Below are positions 19,771 through 29,108 of a stretch of 64,000 bases of DNA, in pieces. The translations under genes and the position numbers were made by a program. Each line of letters begins with the position of its first letter. Position 1 is the first letter of the stretch. Under the pieces are notes generated by a model. That model saw only the letters and a program-made list of their open reading frames with translations. It did not search any database and had not been told where the DNA came from. The DNA is from Planctomonas sp. JC2975 (GTDB taxonomy: Bacteria > Actinomycetota > Actinomycetes > Actinomycetales > Microbacteriaceae), in the NCBI RefSeq assembly GCF_012985205.1, contig NZ_JABEKS010000001.1:868001-932000 (forward strand), given 5' to 3'.

Positions 19771-19897
19771 AATGACCGCCTCCTGAGGGGGTGCGTGCTC
19801 GACGAGTCCTCACGTTACCAGTCGGCCATCGTCCCCACGGATTCACGGCAGCGCGACGACACCGGGCGTTCACGCTCCCGGCCTAACGTCGCAGACG

Positions 19898-20740
19898 ATG
19901 ATCGCGATCGGTATGAGCACCTCCTGCGTCTACCCGCACGGCACGCGGGCTGCGTTCGAGACCGCCGCCCGGCTCGGATACGACGGCGTCGAGATCATGG
20001 TCACTCGCGACGCCGGCACGAGGGATGCCCGCACCCTGCGTGCCCTGTCCGCCCGGTACAGCATGCCCATCCTCTCCGTGCACGCTCCGGTGCTGTTCTT
20101 CACGCAGCTGGTCTGGGGACTGGATCCGGTGCGCAAACTCGTCAGGTCCGCCCGTCTCGCGCAGGAGGTGGGAGCGCCGACCGTTGTGGTGCATCCGCCG
20201 TTTCGCTGGCAAGGGGACTACGCCCGGTCATTCACCACGGTCATCCGCGACCTCGCCGACGCGACGGGTGTGGACCTCGCCGTCGAGAACATGTTCCCGT
20301 GGAACGTCGGCGGCCGCAGGCGGGCCGTGTACTCGCCGGGCTGGGATCCGGTGAGCATCGACTGCGATTCGGCGACGCTCGACTTCTCGCACGCGGCGCT
20401 CGCAGGGAGGGACGGCCTCGAACTCGCGCGCCGACTCGACGACCGACTCCGCCACGTGCACCTCTGCGACGGGACGACGTCGGTGTTCGACGGCGGTGTC
20501 TTCGACGAGCACCTCGTGCCGGGCGACGGCACGCAGCCGGTGGGAGCCGTGCTGCGGATGCTCGCCGAACGCGACTGGCACGGGGCGATCGTCGCCGAAG
20601 TGGCGTCGCATGGGCGCAGCGACCGCGAACGGGCCGAGCGCCTGGCCCGAACACTCGCATTCGCGCGTGCCTGCGTCGGATCTCCCCGCACGGCCGATGT
20701 CGCACCCTCGATCCCGGCGGGCGTGCGCGCTGCTGACTGA
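19898..20740 (+). CDS. Xylose-isomerase-like TIM barrel protein
   Basis: A 280-residue protein of the sugar phosphate isomerase/epimerase (AP endonuclease 2) superfamily. It starts MIAIGMSTSCVYPHG. Likely metal ligands lie in GYDGVEIMV, VVHPPFRW, DLAVENMFPWN and HVHLCDGTTS. Members isomerise sugars or cleave DNA at abasic sites; the substrate is unknown here. TAACGT (19884-19889) lies 8 bases before ATG 19898, so the message is probably leaderless. It is divergent from otsA. Confidence 0.75.
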   Translation: MIAIGMSTSCVYPHGTRAAFETAARLGYDGVEIMVTRDAGTRDARTLRALSARYSMPILSVHAPVLFFTQLVWGLDPVRKLVRSARLAQEVGAPTVVVHPPFRWQGDYARSFTTVIRDLADATGVDLAVENMFPWNVGGRRRAVYSPGWDPVSIDCDSATLDFSHAALAGRDGLELARRLDDRLRHVHLCDGTTSVFDGGVFDEHLVPGDGTQPVGAVLRMLAERDWHGAIVAEVASHGRSDRERAERLARTLAFARACVGSPRTADVAPSIPAGVRAAD

Positions 20741-20844
20741 CCGGCTCTCCTGGGCGGGGAGCGCACGGCATCGGACGCGAAAAGGAATGACGTCAGACAC
20801 GGAAGTGCAGAATTCGCGACACGCTCCAACCCGCTGACAGCCGC

Positions 20845-20878
20845 CCTGTCGATGTCGAGACAGGCCACCCGTGGTGGC
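20845..20878. terminator. Paired hairpins after the TIM-barrel gene
   Basis: CCTGTC/GACAGG (20845-20850 with 20859-20864) is followed directly by GCCACC/GGTGGC (20864-20869 with 20873-20878). Neither has a T-run. They lie in the 216-base gap between the genes at 20740 and 20957 and may end the upstream transcript. Confidence 0.4.
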
Positions 20879-20956
20879 GGACGTCGTTTTCGGCGGCACG
20901 GTCATGTATCGGTCGGCCATCCCTGTGTACGGTGAAGACGAACCGGAGGGGGCGGA

Positions 20957-21160
20957 ATGCGCAAGTACCTGCTCAATTGGAGCGTTCTCAGCACGGCGCT
21001 CGGTGTCATCGCCGTGATCCAGGCGACGCGGAACGGCCCACGCGACTGGCGGCTCCTGCTCGCCTGGGCCGGGTGGGCGCTCTCCCTCGCCGTGGCGATC
21101 ACGGCTGTGCACGACCGGTCGAAGGAGCTCGAGACGACTGAGCTCGAGGCCGATTTCTGA
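20957..21160 (+). CDS. Small membrane protein of unknown function
   Basis: A 67-residue protein with two hydrophobic segments (residues about 8-22 and 32-50) and an acidic C terminus (ELETTELEADF). A GGAGGGGG ribosome site lies just before ATG 20957. A short hairpin (CCCTCG/CGAGGG at 21185-21198) follows. No family recognised. Confidence 0.6.
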   Translation: MRKYLLNWSVLSTALGVIAVIQATRNGPRDWRLLLAWAGWALSLAVAITAVHDRSKELETTELEADF

Positions 21161-21280
21161 CGTCTTCTCCCTCTGTGGAGATGCCCCTCGTCCGAGGGCG
21201 GCGTGTCCTTTGGAGCTGCGGCCGAGCATCGGCCAAACTGTGATGGCGCGGCGCGCCCGCCCGCACGAAGGAGTTCCATC

Positions 21281-21925
21281 ATGTTCGGTCGTCGGAGGCA
21301 TGCCGCAGCGTCGGCAGCCCCCATCGTCCCGGCTGTCCCTGCCGTGGTCGCCCTCCCCCGCCTCGCCGACGAGCAGATCTTCGAGCTGGTGCACACGCGC
21401 ATCGCGGCGGCGATAGGCGAAGGCGGCGAATGGGTCGTTCGCCGAAGGACCGAAGACGACACCGATGAACTCTTCCGCGCCGTTCTGGCCCATCAGGTGG
21501 CACTCGACGTCACCGCGGCACTGCGCAGCGCTCAGTCGCAGCTGGAGGCAGGCGAACAGCTGACCGTCTCCTCGCGCACGGGTGCCATTCCTCTCGTCAC
21601 CGCTCCGCAGGCGTCGACCGAGTCAGCAACGACCGACGTCGAGAGCACGGCTCCGGAAGCGCGCATCGCCGTGAGCGGATCCGAAGCGGATGTCGCACCG
21701 GCGGCTCCTGCCGCAGATGTGACGACAGGCGACCTCGTCGCGGATCTCGAGCACGCTCCTGCCCACCGCACCGACGAGCCGGAAGCCGACGACGACGCGG
21801 TGCTCGACGAGGAGGCGATCGCCCTCCAGTGGGAGCCGGCGCCGATCACCGTCTGGACCGACCTCAAGCGTCCGGTCACGGGCCCGATCGCCATCCAGCA
21901 CGCGAACCGCGAACTCGTCCGCTGA
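21281..21925 (+). CDS. Hypothetical protein with Ala/Thr/Glu-rich tail
   Basis: 214 residues, unrecognised. Residues about 20-90 look folded (LADEQIFELVHTRIAAAIGE, then a segment with FRAVLAHQVALDVTAALRSA). Residues about 100-175 are low-complexity and acidic. The end is more ordered, with WEPAPITVWTDLKRPVTGP. ATG 21281 follows AAGGAG by 7 bases; an upstream ATG at 21203 has no such site. It is cytosolic by appearance and has no membrane segment. Confidence 0.6.
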   Translation: MFGRRRHAAASAAPIVPAVPAVVALPRLADEQIFELVHTRIAAAIGEGGEWVVRRRTEDDTDELFRAVLAHQVALDVTAALRSAQSQLEAGEQLTVSSRTGAIPLVTAPQASTESATTDVESTAPEARIAVSGSEADVAPAAPAADVTTGDLVADLEHAPAHRTDEPEADDDAVLDEEAIALQWEPAPITVWTDLKRPVTGPIAIQHANRELVR

Positions 21926-21967
21926 CCCCGGCCGTTTCTGCGGCCTACCGCGCTCGACCGTCGCGCC

Positions 21968-23491
21968 TCAGGTGCGCAGCAGTGCGCGCAGCGTCTGGAT
22001 CGTGTCGGCCTCCTCGGCGGCCTTGTCGTCGCGATACCGCTTGACCCTGGCGAAGCGGAGCGCGACCCCGCCCGGATACCGTGACGATGCCTGCACCCCG
22101 TCGATGGCGATCTCCACGACGATCATCGGCTCGACCCACACCGTGCCTGCCGTGCGCCGGATCTCGATCTGAGGGAAGGTCTCGGTTTGCCACCTCAGCA
22201 GCTCGTCGGTCAGACCCTTGAACGTCTTGCCGACCATGACGAATCCGCCGGGCTCCCCGAATTCGCCGAGTGGGTCGAGAGCACCCAGGTGCAGGTTGGA
22301 CAGCCACCCCTGGCGGCGTCCGGATCCCCACTCGCAGGCGAGCACCACTAGGTCGTAGGTGTGGACCGGCTTGACCTTCACCCAGCCGGAGCCGCGCCGT
22401 CCGGCCGTGTACGGCGATCCGATCGCCTTGACCACGACGCCCTCGTGCCCGGCGGCAAGGGCCTCGTCCGACAGCGCCTCCGCTTCTGACACGTTATCGG
22501 TGATGACGCCTGGCACCACGAACCCGGGAGCGATGCGCTCCAGGATCGGACGGCGCACCGCCAGCGGCTCGTCGAGCAGGTCGCGGCCGTCGAGGTGCAG
22601 CACGTCGAAGAAGCGCGGCTTCAGCAACGACTCGCGCGCGGCATCCGCTCCGAATCGCGACATCGTCTCCTGGAACGGACGCGGAGCCCCGGCCTCGTCG
22701 AGTGTGAGCGTCTCGCCGTCGAGGATGAAGTCGCGCGCCGCAAACCCGCGAACGGCCTCCACCACCTCCGGCACCCGGTGGGTGATGTCCGCGAGGCTGC
22801 GCGTGTACACGCCGACCTCGTCCCCATGCCGGTGCACCTGGATACGCGCGCCGTCCAGCTTGTACTCGACGGATGCCTCACCCGTCGTCGCGAGCGCCTC
22901 CGCCACGGTCGCGGCCGACGCTGCGAGCATCGGCCGGACGGGGCGGCCCACTTCGAGCCCTACCTTCGTCAGCGCACTCTCGCCTCCCGAGAGCGCCAAC
23001 GCAGCCGTCGCGCCGAGGTCGCCGGACAGCATCACAGCCCGGCGAACCACCTCTCCCGATGCGTCCGCCGCCCTCGCGACGGAGTCGATCAGCACACCCT
23101 CGAGCGCACCGGTCCGCATCTCCCCCAACAGAGCCCGCACGAGGAAGTCCTGCTCGGCCGCCGCGGCCGCGTGCATCAGCTCGTGGAGGACGGAGCTGCG
23201 CAGCGCAGCCGATCCGCTGCCCTCCGCGGAGGCGAGCCGGTCGAGCAAAGCATCCACATTCGACACGGCCAGCGATGGCGCCCCGGCCGGGTCGCCCATG
23301 ACACCGGAGACCGACCGCCATCCCACACCGAGCCGGCCCTGACGTGGAGAGCCAAGCAGGAGGCCGACGGCCGGTATCACCTCATCGGGTGCCAGCCGCC
23401 GCAGCAGCCGGGCCAGAGCGTCCACCTTCGCCAGACGCGACCTCGTGGCCGCGACCTCGCCCGCCACCTCGACGAGTTCGTTCAGCAGCAC
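21968..23491 (-). CDS. ligB: ATP-dependent DNA ligase (LigB-like)
   Basis: Seals DNA nicks using ATP. The 507 residues equal the length I recall for the mycobacterial LigB type. An N-terminal DNA-binding domain (1-200) precedes nucleotidyltransferase motif I YKLDGARIQVH, with the lysine to be adenylated near residue 211. Motif III (FILDGETL), motif IV (EGVVVKAIGS) and motif V (GWVKVKP) follow, then an OB-fold end. Chromosome replication normally relies on the NAD-dependent LigA, so this is probably an accessory repair ligase. No Ku or LigD partner lies nearby. Confidence 0.9.
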   Translation of the reverse strand: MLLNELVEVAGEVAATRSRLAKVDALARLLRRLAPDEVIPAVGLLLGSPRQGRLGVGWRSVSGVMGDPAGAPSLAVSNVDALLDRLASAEGSGSAALRSSVLHELMHAAAAAEQDFLVRALLGEMRTGALEGVLIDSVARAADASGEVVRRAVMLSGDLGATAALALSGGESALTKVGLEVGRPVRPMLAASAATVAEALATTGEASVEYKLDGARIQVHRHGDEVGVYTRSLADITHRVPEVVEAVRGFAARDFILDGETLTLDEAGAPRPFQETMSRFGADAARESLLKPRFFDVLHLDGRDLLDEPLAVRRPILERIAPGFVVPGVITDNVSEAEALSDEALAAGHEGVVVKAIGSPYTAGRRGSGWVKVKPVHTYDLVVLACEWGSGRRQGWLSNLHLGALDPLGEFGEPGGFVMVGKTFKGLTDELLRWQTETFPQIEIRRTAGTVWVEPMIVVEIAIDGVQASSRYPGGVALRFARVKRYRDDKAAEEADTIQTLRALLRT

Positions 23492-23596
23492 CGTGACAGT
23501 CTTTCGCCCGCCACCGACATCCTCACGGCCATCGCCGCCCGCTGATCCATCGGTATCAGCTGACTCGACTGCCCGTCATCCGCCGGCATCCAGGGG

Positions 23597-24973
23597 TCAT
23601 GGGATGGCCGGCCAGCTCGCAGGGCCCTCAGACCCGGCGGCGTAGTCGTCAAGCTGCACGTCGCCTGCGCGCCATGCGCCGAGCACCGGCGCCACGATCC
23701 GCCAGCATTCGACGGCGGTGTCGCCGCGCACCGACAGCGACGGATCGCCGTCGAGCAGCCCGGCCAGCACCTCGCCGTAGGCGAGCATGCTGCCCGGCCC
23801 GAAGTCGACGTGCATGTCGCTGCGCGAGAGGTACCGCGGGTTGCCTGGACCGTTGGTGTTGAGCTCCAGCACCATCTCGTCTGGCCCCAGCTTGATGCGC
23901 AGCCTGGTCGGATGCGCCGCCCCGCGCAGTCCCGTCGGCAGTCGTTGCGCGTCGCGGAACGTGATCACGATCTCGTGCCGCACCTTCCCGATCGCCTTCC
24001 CCGACCGCAGCGTGAACGGAACCCCGGCCCAGCGCCAGTTGTCGACCGTGAACGTCACCTGCGCGAGCGTCTCCGTGTTCAGCTCGGGATCCACTCCCTC
24101 CTCGTCGACGTACGACGGCAGGACCCGTCCGTCGATCCTGCCCTTCGTGTAGCGCCCTCGGTGACTGGACGCGATGGCGTCGTCGCCCCACACCTTCGTT
24201 GCTCGCAGCACGAGGCCCTTGGAGTCACGGAGATCCGCGGCGCTCATCGTCGCCGGCGGTTCCATTGCCGTCACGGCGAGGACTTGCAGCAGGTGGCTCT
24301 GGATCATGTCCACGAGCGCCCCTGCGTGGTCGTAGTAACCGGCACGCGACTCGAGTCCGAGCTGCTCGTCGAACACGATGTCGACCCGTGCGACGTGCTG
24401 GGCGTTCCACAGCGGCTCGAAGATCCGATTGGCGAACCTCAGCCCGAAGAGGTTCTGCACGGTCGAGTTGCCCAGGAAGTGATCGATGCGATGCACCTGG
24501 TCCTCCGGGACGATCGCCGCCAGCCGGCGGTTCAAGGCGGCCGCGCTGCGGACATCCGTTCCGAACGGCTTCTCCAGCGCCAGCCGGAGCCCGTCCGGCA
24601 GCTCCACCTTGGTCAGCGCGGCGCACACCTCTTTCGTGACGGCAGGCGGCAACGCGAAGTACAGGGCCGGGGTGCCCTCCGCCTCCTCGAGCAACGCTTT
24701 CAGGTCGTCGGGCTTGGTGACGTCGGTCGTCACGTATCGCGTGGAGGCGAGCAGCTCGTCGACGGCCGGCCCCGACGCCTTCTCCGTCGCGAACGAGGTG
24801 CGCACGATGTGTCTCCAGTGTGCGGCTGTCCAGTTCTGCGACCCGGCCCCGAGAAGCGTGACCCGACGATTCGGCTCGTGCGTGAGCAGCTGTCCGAGCG
24901 CCGGGAGAAGGAGACGAGCGGTGAGATCTCCGCTTGCCCCGAGGATGATCAGAGTCTGGACTGCCTCAGCCAT
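23597..24973 (-). CDS. zwf: Glucose-6-phosphate dehydrogenase, divergent form
   Basis: NAD(P)-dependent oxidation of glucose-6-phosphate, entry to the pentose phosphate pathway. The 458 residues show GASGDLTARLLLPAL (12-26), EKPFG (about 132-136), and RIDHFLGN (about 161-168). The last usually reads RIDHYLGK, and the lysine that contacts substrate phosphate is Asn here. TVQNLFGLRFAN and YYDHAGALVDMIQSHLLQ confirm the family. TAGCGT lies 6 bases before the ATG, so it is probably leaderless. It is divergent from the GH15 gene, with only 29 bases between starts. Confidence 0.88.
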   Translation of the reverse strand: MAEAVQTLIILGASGDLTARLLLPALGQLLTHEPNRRVTLLGAGSQNWTAAHWRHIVRTSFATEKASGPAVDELLASTRYVTTDVTKPDDLKALLEEAEGTPALYFALPPAVTKEVCAALTKVELPDGLRLALEKPFGTDVRSAAALNRRLAAIVPEDQVHRIDHFLGNSTVQNLFGLRFANRIFEPLWNAQHVARVDIVFDEQLGLESRAGYYDHAGALVDMIQSHLLQVLAVTAMEPPATMSAADLRDSKGLVLRATKVWGDDAIASSHRGRYTKGRIDGRVLPSYVDEEGVDPELNTETLAQVTFTVDNWRWAGVPFTLRSGKAIGKVRHEIVITFRDAQRLPTGLRGAAHPTRLRIKLGPDEMVLELNTNGPGNPRYLSRSDMHVDFGPGSMLAYGEVLAGLLDGDPSLSVRGDTAVECWRIVAPVLGAWRAGDVQLDDYAAGSEGPASWPAIP

Positions 24974-25002
24974 GTCTTCACGCTACCTGCGAGGATGGCG
25001 GA

Positions 25003-26835
25003 ATGGCGTTGGCGATCGAGGACTACGCACTCATCAGTGACTGTTACACCGGCGCTCTCGTCGGCAAAGACGGGAGCATCGACTGGTTGTGCATGCCGCG
25101 CTACGACTCGGCATCCATCTTCGGCGCGCTGCTGGGCACGGAGGATCATGGCCGCTGGTTGCTGGCTCCGACCCATCCAGAGGCCACAGCCGAGCGCCAT
25201 TACCGCGGTGAATCCTTCGTGCTAGTCACGACGTGGACGACGCCGACCGGCGTGGTCGAAGTGATCGACGCCATGCCGCGCGGCGACCACAGCGCCAACA
25301 TCGTGCGGCGCATCCGCGGCATCTCCGGATCCGTTGAACTGCACGTCGACCTGCGCATGCGGTTCAGCTATGCGTCGACGGTGCCGTGGGTACAGCAGCT
25401 GCACGATGCGTCCAACACGCTGCAGGCCGTCGCCGGTCCGGATGCGCTCGTCATCCGAGGTGTGGAGCTGACGGCATCCGATCACTCGCACGAAGCGACC
25501 TTCACGGTGCATGAGGGCGACGTGATCGACCACTCGCTCGCGTGGTACCCGTCTCATAAGCCGTTGCCGGCGCCGGTGAGCGGGAGCGTCGGCATCCGTG
25601 CGACGGAGAAGTGGTGGAACGATTGGGCGTCGACGTTCACCCACCGCGGTTCGTATTCCTCCGAGGTGCTGCGCTCGCTGCTCGTGCTGCGCGCCCTCAC
25701 GCACGCCGACACCGGCGGCGTCGCGGCGGCCGCGACGACGTCGCTGCCCGAGCATTTCGGCGGAACGCGCAACTGGGACTACCGCTACGTGTGGTTGCGG
25801 GATGCCTCGCAGACGCTGAGCGCGCTGCTCGCGCATGGCTACAAGGAGGAGGTCGACCACTGGCGGTGGTGGCTGCTGCGCGCGATCGCCGGCGACCCCG
25901 CCGACGTTCAGATCATGTACGGACTCGCCGGGGAGCGATTCCTGCCCGAGTACGAGATCGACTCGCTGCCCGGCTATCACGGCGCCTCGCCGGTGCGCGT
26001 CGGAAATGCGGCCGCAAAGCAGTTCCAGGCCGATGTGATCGGCGAGGTCATGATCGCACTCCACGACGCCAGGCTCGTCGGCCTCGAGGAGAACGCCTTC
26101 TCGTGGTCGCTGCAGCGCGCGCTGATGACACGCCTCGACCAGGTCGGACACCGTCCCGACCAGGGCATCTGGGAGATCCGGGGGCCCGCGCGCGACTTCA
26201 CGCACTCCCGCGTGATGGTGTGGGCGGCGTACGACCGCGCCATCCGGGGCGCCGAGGAGTTCGGACTCGATGGTCCGGTCGAGGACTGGCGTCGGCGCCG
26301 GATGTCCCTGCGCCGCGAGATCGAGCGCCACGGCTACGACCCGAGGCGCAACACCTTCACCCAGCACTTCCAGACGGCGGAGGTCGACGCCTCGCTGCTC
26401 CAGCTCACTCAGGTGGGATTCGTGGCGCCGGACGATCCACGCATGCTCGGCACTGTCCGTGCGATCGAGCAGGACCTCCTGCACCACGGCTTCCTGATGC
26501 GCTACCGCTCGAGCACCGATATTGACGGGCTCCCAGCGGGTGAGTATCCGTTCCTTGCGTGCTCCTTCTGGCTCGTCGAGCAGTACGCCCGCTCCGGACG
26601 CATCGATGCGGCGCACGAGCTCATGCAGCGCTTGTGCGGCATCGCCAACGACGTCGGACTGCTCAGCGAGGAGTACTCCCCCGTGTCGGGAAGACAGGCG
26701 GGCAATACGCCGCAGGCGCTCTCGCACCTGGCGCTCGTGCGGGCCGCGGATGCGATCGCGCGTGCGGAGGGCTACGGCGAGTCCCTCGTCGGGGGCGGAT
26801 CTCCGTCCCGAGAGCTCGGACAGGCCGACGACTGA
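25003..26835 (+). CDS. Glycoside hydrolase family 15 (glucoamylase or trehalase-like)
   Basis: A 610-residue cytosolic glucosidase, without signal peptide. An N-terminal beta-sandwich domain (GSIDWLCMPRYDS at about 25) is followed by an alpha/alpha barrel with RNWDYRYVWLRDAS (about 254), general-acid region GIWEIRG (about 387) and general-base region EEYSPVSGRQAGNTPQ (about 556). GH15 proteins of this actinobacterial form include both glucoamylases and trehalases. Nearness to otsAB and the divergent zwf makes trehalose or a glycogen-derived oligosaccharide a reasonable substrate, but this is inference. GAGGA precedes ATG 25003 by 7 bases. Confidence 0.88.
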   Translation: MALAIEDYALISDCYTGALVGKDGSIDWLCMPRYDSASIFGALLGTEDHGRWLLAPTHPEATAERHYRGESFVLVTTWTTPTGVVEVIDAMPRGDHSANIVRRIRGISGSVELHVDLRMRFSYASTVPWVQQLHDASNTLQAVAGPDALVIRGVELTASDHSHEATFTVHEGDVIDHSLAWYPSHKPLPAPVSGSVGIRATEKWWNDWASTFTHRGSYSSEVLRSLLVLRALTHADTGGVAAAATTSLPEHFGGTRNWDYRYVWLRDASQTLSALLAHGYKEEVDHWRWWLLRAIAGDPADVQIMYGLAGERFLPEYEIDSLPGYHGASPVRVGNAAAKQFQADVIGEVMIALHDARLVGLEENAFSWSLQRALMTRLDQVGHRPDQGIWEIRGPARDFTHSRVMVWAAYDRAIRGAEEFGLDGPVEDWRRRRMSLRREIERHGYDPRRNTFTQHFQTAEVDASLLQLTQVGFVAPDDPRMLGTVRAIEQDLLHHGFLMRYRSSTDIDGLPAGEYPFLACSFWLVEQYARSGRIDAAHELMQRLCGIANDVGLLSEEYSPVSGRQAGNTPQALSHLALVRAADAIARAEGYGESLVGGGSPSRELGQADD

Positions 26836-26899
26836 CCATCGGCGCGCGGTGGGCGGTGGTTCCCACGCCTCGAACAGGTGCGCCGACTAAGATATCTCG

Positions 26900-27631
26900 G
26901 TGCCCGATTCCCCCGTCGTTCCCACGTATCGCGACCCGCACGAGTACGACCACCGTCACTCCGACGTCTCGGGTGGATGGCTCCGCGCGGCGGTCTTCGG
27001 CGCGATGGACGGGCTCGTCACCAACATCGCCCTGATCGCCGGCATCGGCGCTGCCGGGGCACCCCGCAGCACGATCATCCTCGCCGGTCTCGCGGGACTC
27101 GTGGCCGGCGCGTTCTCCATGGCGCTCGGCGAGTACGCGTCGGTGACCGCGCAGAACGAGCAGGTCGACAAGGAGGCCGAGGTCGAGCGCAGCGCCCTCG
27201 ACCGCAATCCGATCGGCGAGATGCAGGAGTTGTCGATCACCTTCCGCGATATGGGGATGTCCGAGGAGACAGCGGCGAAGGCCGCAGCAGAGGTGCACGA
27301 CAATCCCGAGCGTGCCCTGCGCGTGCACGTGACGCACGAGCTCGGCATCGATCCGGATTCCAAGCCGTCGCCATGGATCGCCGGCATATCGTCGTTCGTG
27401 ATGTTCTCGATCGGCGCGATCGTGCCGCTGCTGTCTTTCCTGTTCGGATCGTCCGAGCTCTGGCTGGGGCTCGCGATCGGCGGCCTCGGACTCGTCGTCG
27501 CCGGAGGCCTCGCAGCCCACTTCACCGGCAAGGCGTGGTGGCGCGGCGCGCTGCGCCAGCTGCTGTTCGGTGCGGTCGCCGTCGCGGCCACCTACCTGGT
27601 CGGCCGGCTGCTGGGCGTCAACGCGGCCTGA
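26900..27631 (+). CDS. VIT1/CCC1 family membrane transporter
   Basis: A 243-residue membrane protein of the vacuolar iron transporter family, usually moving Fe(II) or Mn(II). The N-terminal helices carry the family signature GAMDGLVTNIALIAGI and AGAFSMALGEYASVTAQNEQ. A cytosolic helical region (residues about 90-150) is followed by three C-terminal helices. GTG 26900 stands 6 bases after TAAGAT, so it is probably leaderless. The metal is not certain. Confidence 0.85.
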   Translation: MPDSPVVPTYRDPHEYDHRHSDVSGGWLRAAVFGAMDGLVTNIALIAGIGAAGAPRSTIILAGLAGLVAGAFSMALGEYASVTAQNEQVDKEAEVERSALDRNPIGEMQELSITFRDMGMSEETAAKAAAEVHDNPERALRVHVTHELGIDPDSKPSPWIAGISSFVMFSIGAIVPLLSFLFGSSELWLGLAIGGLGLVVAGGLAAHFTGKAWWRGALRQLLFGAVAVAATYLVGRLLGVNAA

Positions 27632-27644
27632 GCCGCGGCGTCGA

Positions 27645-27692
27645 CATCCGCTCCGACGAACGGCGAAAGACTTCGGTTCGCCGGAGCGGATG
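27645..27692. terminator. Hairpin after the VIT1-like gene
   Basis: CATCCGCTCCG (27645-27655) pairs perfectly with CGGAGCGGATG (27682-27692), and an inner GGCGAA/TTCGCC pair extends the stem. It lies in the convergent gap between the transporter and the chitinase pseudogene and may terminate both. Confidence 0.65.
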
Positions 27693-27752
27693 CGACCTCA
27701 GCGTTCAGCCCTGCTCAGGTCGTGGAGTTCGGCCGGCAGCGCCGGCTCGGGA

Positions 27753-28854
27753 TCAGAACCACGAGTTGAATGCGGCATACGCCTTGCTGAACCCCCACGT
27801 CGGCTGCACGACGCCCGAGCACGAGTTCGCGCCCTTCGTTCCCGGGCAGCCGCCGTTGTCACGCTGCAGGGCCCAGAAGCTCATGGTCTGCACTCCGTGC
27901 GATGCTGCCCACGACACGAGCGGCGCGGCCTCATCGAGAGAGTAGGTCTCCTGAGGTCCGAAGTCGTCGATGCCGTTCATCTGGATGATGCCGACCGTGT
28001 TCCACAGGGTGCGCGACGACGCGTTCGGCAAGATGGTCTGCTTCAGCTGCGTCGTGAGTGCGGTGGCCGCCGTCTCCGCGTCCGTCAGCATGTCGTGCGT
28101 CGCGCCGTCCCAGAAGTCGAACGTCATGACGTTCACGTCCGCGATCTTCGCGCCGAACTTCGCCGCGGACTGCAGAACGGCCACCCCGCTCGGTGCGAGC
28201 CCTTGCGGTGTCGACGGCAGTGTGTACGAGAACGACACCGGCCAGTGGTTGGCCTGGCCCCACTTCTCCACCTCGGCGATCGCCTGGTTGCGCCGGTCGA
28301 CGCCCGCCTGGTTCGTGATGGAGTCGGCTTCGACGTCGAGATCGATGCGATGCACCTTGTAGGCAGCGAACACGTTCTCGAACGCAAGGGCCACGCTGTG
28401 CACGTCCGTGCAGCTGTCGGCGATGTCGGTGTTCGTCGTGTCGGCGGCGTATCCGCCGACACGACGGAATGACGTCGCCACCGCGCGCGCGGATCCGGTC
28501 GAACTGAGCGCCGAACACGTCGGGCGAGGCGGGCTTCGTCGTGTCGCCAGCCCAGTACGGCGTGCACGATCCGGGTGCCTCGGTCTGCAGGAAGGCCAGG
28601 GTCAGGTACTTGGATCCTGAGTCCTGCGACAGCTGCGACAGATCGGAGACGGTCGTGACATCGATGTACGGCGCCGCCAGGTGCGGCTGAAGCGGCATCC
28701 CTGGGTAGACGATCGTATGCGAATGCGGGGTCGGCAGCCAGGGATTCGGGCTCGCCGCCGAAACCGTGCCGGCGGATGCCGGTGCAGCAGCGGCCAGCAC
28801 GGCCAGAGCGGCAACGGCGACGCCGGTGCCGATGAGAACGGGGACTCGTTTCAT
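27753..28854 (-). pseudogene. Secreted GH18 chitinase, broken by a one-base frameshift
   Basis: The first frame encodes a signal peptide (MKRVPVLIGTGVAVAALAV to ASA) and the chitinase start LTLAFLQTEAPGSCTPYWAG. The second frame carries GGYAADTTNTDIADSC, the catalytic RIDLDVEADSI and FGAKIADVNVMTFDFWDGA. At 28458-28464 the coding strand reads TCGTGTCGGC where the family needs TCGTTCGGC (IPSFGGY), so one extra G (about 28460) shifts the frame. The span is 1102 bases, one more than a multiple of three; deleting a base restores 366 codons. It is either a recent pseudogene or a sequencing error, since both halves are otherwise well kept. In the catalytic DxxDxDxE motif the first Asp position is His. 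Confidence 0.85.
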
Positions 28855-29108
28855 GTGGTGCTCCCTTGCGTGATCACGTCGCGCGTTTCGACGCACGACG
28901 GTCTGACATGAACGGCGGCCGGCGGATTAGTACACCTTGCTAACAAACCCTCCGTCCATCAGCCTAGCGACGACGGACTCCCCCGGACAAGAGCCACATG
29001 ACGACCGGCCCGAGCATCGCTCGGCACGCCTCGAAGATCGTGCAGCGGTACCGCGAGCACCACACCTTCGAGAGGAGCGCTCGATCATCCAGAACCGCAG
29101 GCGGCAGC

